Source: JAAFHB01 sp037128295 (GTDB taxonomy: Bacteria > Bacteroidota > Bacteroidia > Bacteroidales > Prolixibacteraceae). Taken from it: DNA of 25,321 bases. This document shows, piece by piece, positions 24,147-25,321 of the stretch; position 1 is the first letter of the stretch, and every line of letters starts with the position of its first letter. The position numbers and the translations under genes are program-made. The notes under the pieces are model-generated. The model searched no databases. It was given only the letters and a program-made list of their open reading frames with translations, and was not told where the DNA came from. Location of the stretch: assembly GCA_037128295.1 (NCBI GenBank), contig JBAXWR010000096.1:1-25321 (forward strand). Direction: 5' to 3'.

Positions 24147-25321
24147 ATGAGAAAAACTTTGTTCATCATTTCATTTTTAATGATTTCTACAATGACCAGA
24201 GCGCAGAACTATCAGAATACATGGAAATCGCTCGACTCCCGCCCGATACCCGGTTGGTTTGAAGATGCCAAATTTGGAATTTTCATTCACTGGGGCATTT
24301 ATTCGGTTCCGGCCTGGCGCAAACTGGAACCAGGGCTATATGCCTCCTATGCAGAATGGTATTATGCGAGGGTCATGTACAATCCCGACAACGGCGGACT
24401 AGCATTTCACAACAAGAACTATGGCGAAAATTTTGAATACCGCGATTTTGCTCCGCTTTTTAAGGCAGAGCTGTTTGAGCCGGATCAGTGGGTGAATCTG
24501 TTTAAAAAAGCCGGAGCCAAATATGTTGTGCTAACCACCAAGCACCACGATGGTTTTTGCCTTTGGCCTACCAAAAGTCCGTATAAAAAGAACTGGAATG
24601 CGATGGATATCGGACCCAAAAGGGATCTGGTAGGCGATCTGACCACAGCCGTTAAAGCTGCGGGTCTTAGGATGGGGCTTTATTATTCGATTGTAGAATG
24701 GGAAAGTAGCCGGACACACCGCACCGAATCGGGCTATTACGTGCCGGAAAAAATGGTTAAGAAGTATAAAATACCTGAAAATGAATATGTTGAAAAGCAT
24801 CTTTTTCCTCAACTGAAAGAGCTGGTTAATAACTACCGGCCCAGCCTTCTATTTTCGGATGGCGGTGAATGGGACGGGTCGGAAGAATACTTGAAAACGA
24901 AAGAGTACCTGGCATGGCTCTACAACGAATCGCCGGTAAAAAATGAAATTGTCGTCAACGACCGTTTTGCCAAAGACATGCCCGGAAATCATGGCGATTA
25001 CTATTCGAGCGAATACAAGGATGCCAAGGGAATCTTCTCCAAACCATGGGAGGAGAGTCGGGGAGTAGGCGGTTCCTATGGATTCAACAGGGCCGAGAAC
25101 GCCGAAAATTATACAACATCCAGACAGTTGATCCTTGAATTGGTTGACATTGTCAGTCGGGGCGGAAATCTGCTGCTGAACGTTGGTCCTGCTGCAGATG
25201 GCACCATTCCGGTTGTCATGCAGGAGCGCCTCCTGGATATTGGAAAGTGGCTGGAGGTCAATGGGGAAGCGATCTATCAAACCAGAAAACGGGTGGTAAC
25301 CAGCCAGAAATCCGTTGATCA
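24147..25321 (+). CDS. GH29 alpha-L-fucosidase, 3' end outside the window
   Basis: The frame is open from ATG at 24147 to the window edge (391 codons). A Sec signal MRKTLFIISFLMISTMTRAQ is followed by WFEDAKFGIFIHWGIYSVPA, the first strand of the GH29 barrel. KYVVLTTKHHDGFCLWPTKS carries the conserved HHDGF (His133-His134-Asp135), GLRMGLYYSIVEW the next strand, and SLLFSDGGEWD the nucleophile strand, with Asp238 as the likely nucleophile. LLLNVGPAADGTIP is a further conserved block. GH29 enzymes release alpha-linked L-fucose with retention. This is a canonical member, unlike the divergent one at 2735-4510. It closely follows the GH38 gene in what is likely one operon. Any C-terminal domain is not visible. 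Confidence 0.95.
   Translation, partial: MRKTLFIISFLMISTMTRAQNYQNTWKSLDSRPIPGWFEDAKFGIFIHWGIYSVPAWRKLEPGLYASYAEWYYARVMYNPDNGGLAFHNKNYGENFEYRDFAPLFKAELFEPDQWVNLFKKAGAKYVVLTTKHHDGFCLWPTKSPYKKNWNAMDIGPKRDLVGDLTTAVKAAGLRMGLYYSIVEWESSRTHRTESGYYVPEKMVKKYKIPENEYVEKHLFPQLKELVNNYRPSLLFSDGGEWDGSEEYLKTKEYLAWLYNESPVKNEIVVNDRFAKDMPGNHGDYYSSEYKDAKGIFSKPWEESRGVGGSYGFNRAENAENYTTSRQLILELVDIVSRGGNLLLNVGPAADGTIPVVMQERLLDIGKWLEVNGEAIYQTRKRVVTSQKSVD

Overview
The window looks like a chromosomal segment of a Bacteroidota bacterium, probably of the Bacteroidales/Marinilabiliales type. The evidence is a SusC/SusD pair, abundant secreted glycosidases with Sec or lipoprotein signals, starts without clear Shine-Dalgarno sequences, IS66 debris, and decayed pieces of the AAA-ATPase/PD-(D/E)XK family that is multicopy in this phylum. 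It is best read as a polysaccharide utilisation locus (PUL) interrupted and followed by a degraded, partly AT-rich accessory zone, then resuming with more glycosidases.

Left part (2-11850, all +): the 3' end of a SusC-type TonB-dependent transporter, its SusD-like lipoprotein and a strong terminator; then a divergent GH29-like alpha-L-fucosidase with a C-terminal beta-sandwich domain. A tight four-gene cluster follows: a DUF5703/GH95-like glycosidase, a uroporphyrinogen-decarboxylase-like (UroD-like) protein, a FucP-type MFS transporter, and a second DUF5703 paralogue carrying a lipoprotein signal. Presumably glycans are bound and imported by SusCD, trimmed by the hydrolases, and a released monosaccharide enters through the MFS protein. 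The UroD-like protein has no obvious hydrolytic role and keeps an H-x-C ... Cys pattern reminiscent of methyltransferase relatives.

Middle part (11851-21178): a secreted right-handed beta-helix protein and a Tat-signal Gfo/Idh/MocA oxidoreductase sit between wrecked genes. I find at least three full copies and one partial copy of a ~110 bp imperfect intergenic repeat ending in a GC-rich hairpin. There are three decayed fragments of AAA-ATPase/PD-(D/E)XK genes, an IS66 transposase remnant with a nonsense codon, and a possible IS21-type end. On the minus strand at 17994-20109 lies an AT-rich pair of unrecognised single-pass membrane proteins, the second split by one in-frame TAA. A small unrecognised minus-strand gene with a strong terminator lies at 20537-20885.

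Right part (21179-25321, +): a secreted GH38-type alpha-mannosidase-like enzyme with its metal and nucleophile residues visible, then, 25 bases later, a canonical GH29 alpha-L-fucosidase that runs off the window. Two GH29-type enzymes, two GH95-like proteins, a GH38 and a FucP-family transporter suggest a fucose-containing, possibly mannose-containing glycan as substrate; this is inference from families, not proof. I saw no rRNA, tRNA or CRISPR array.
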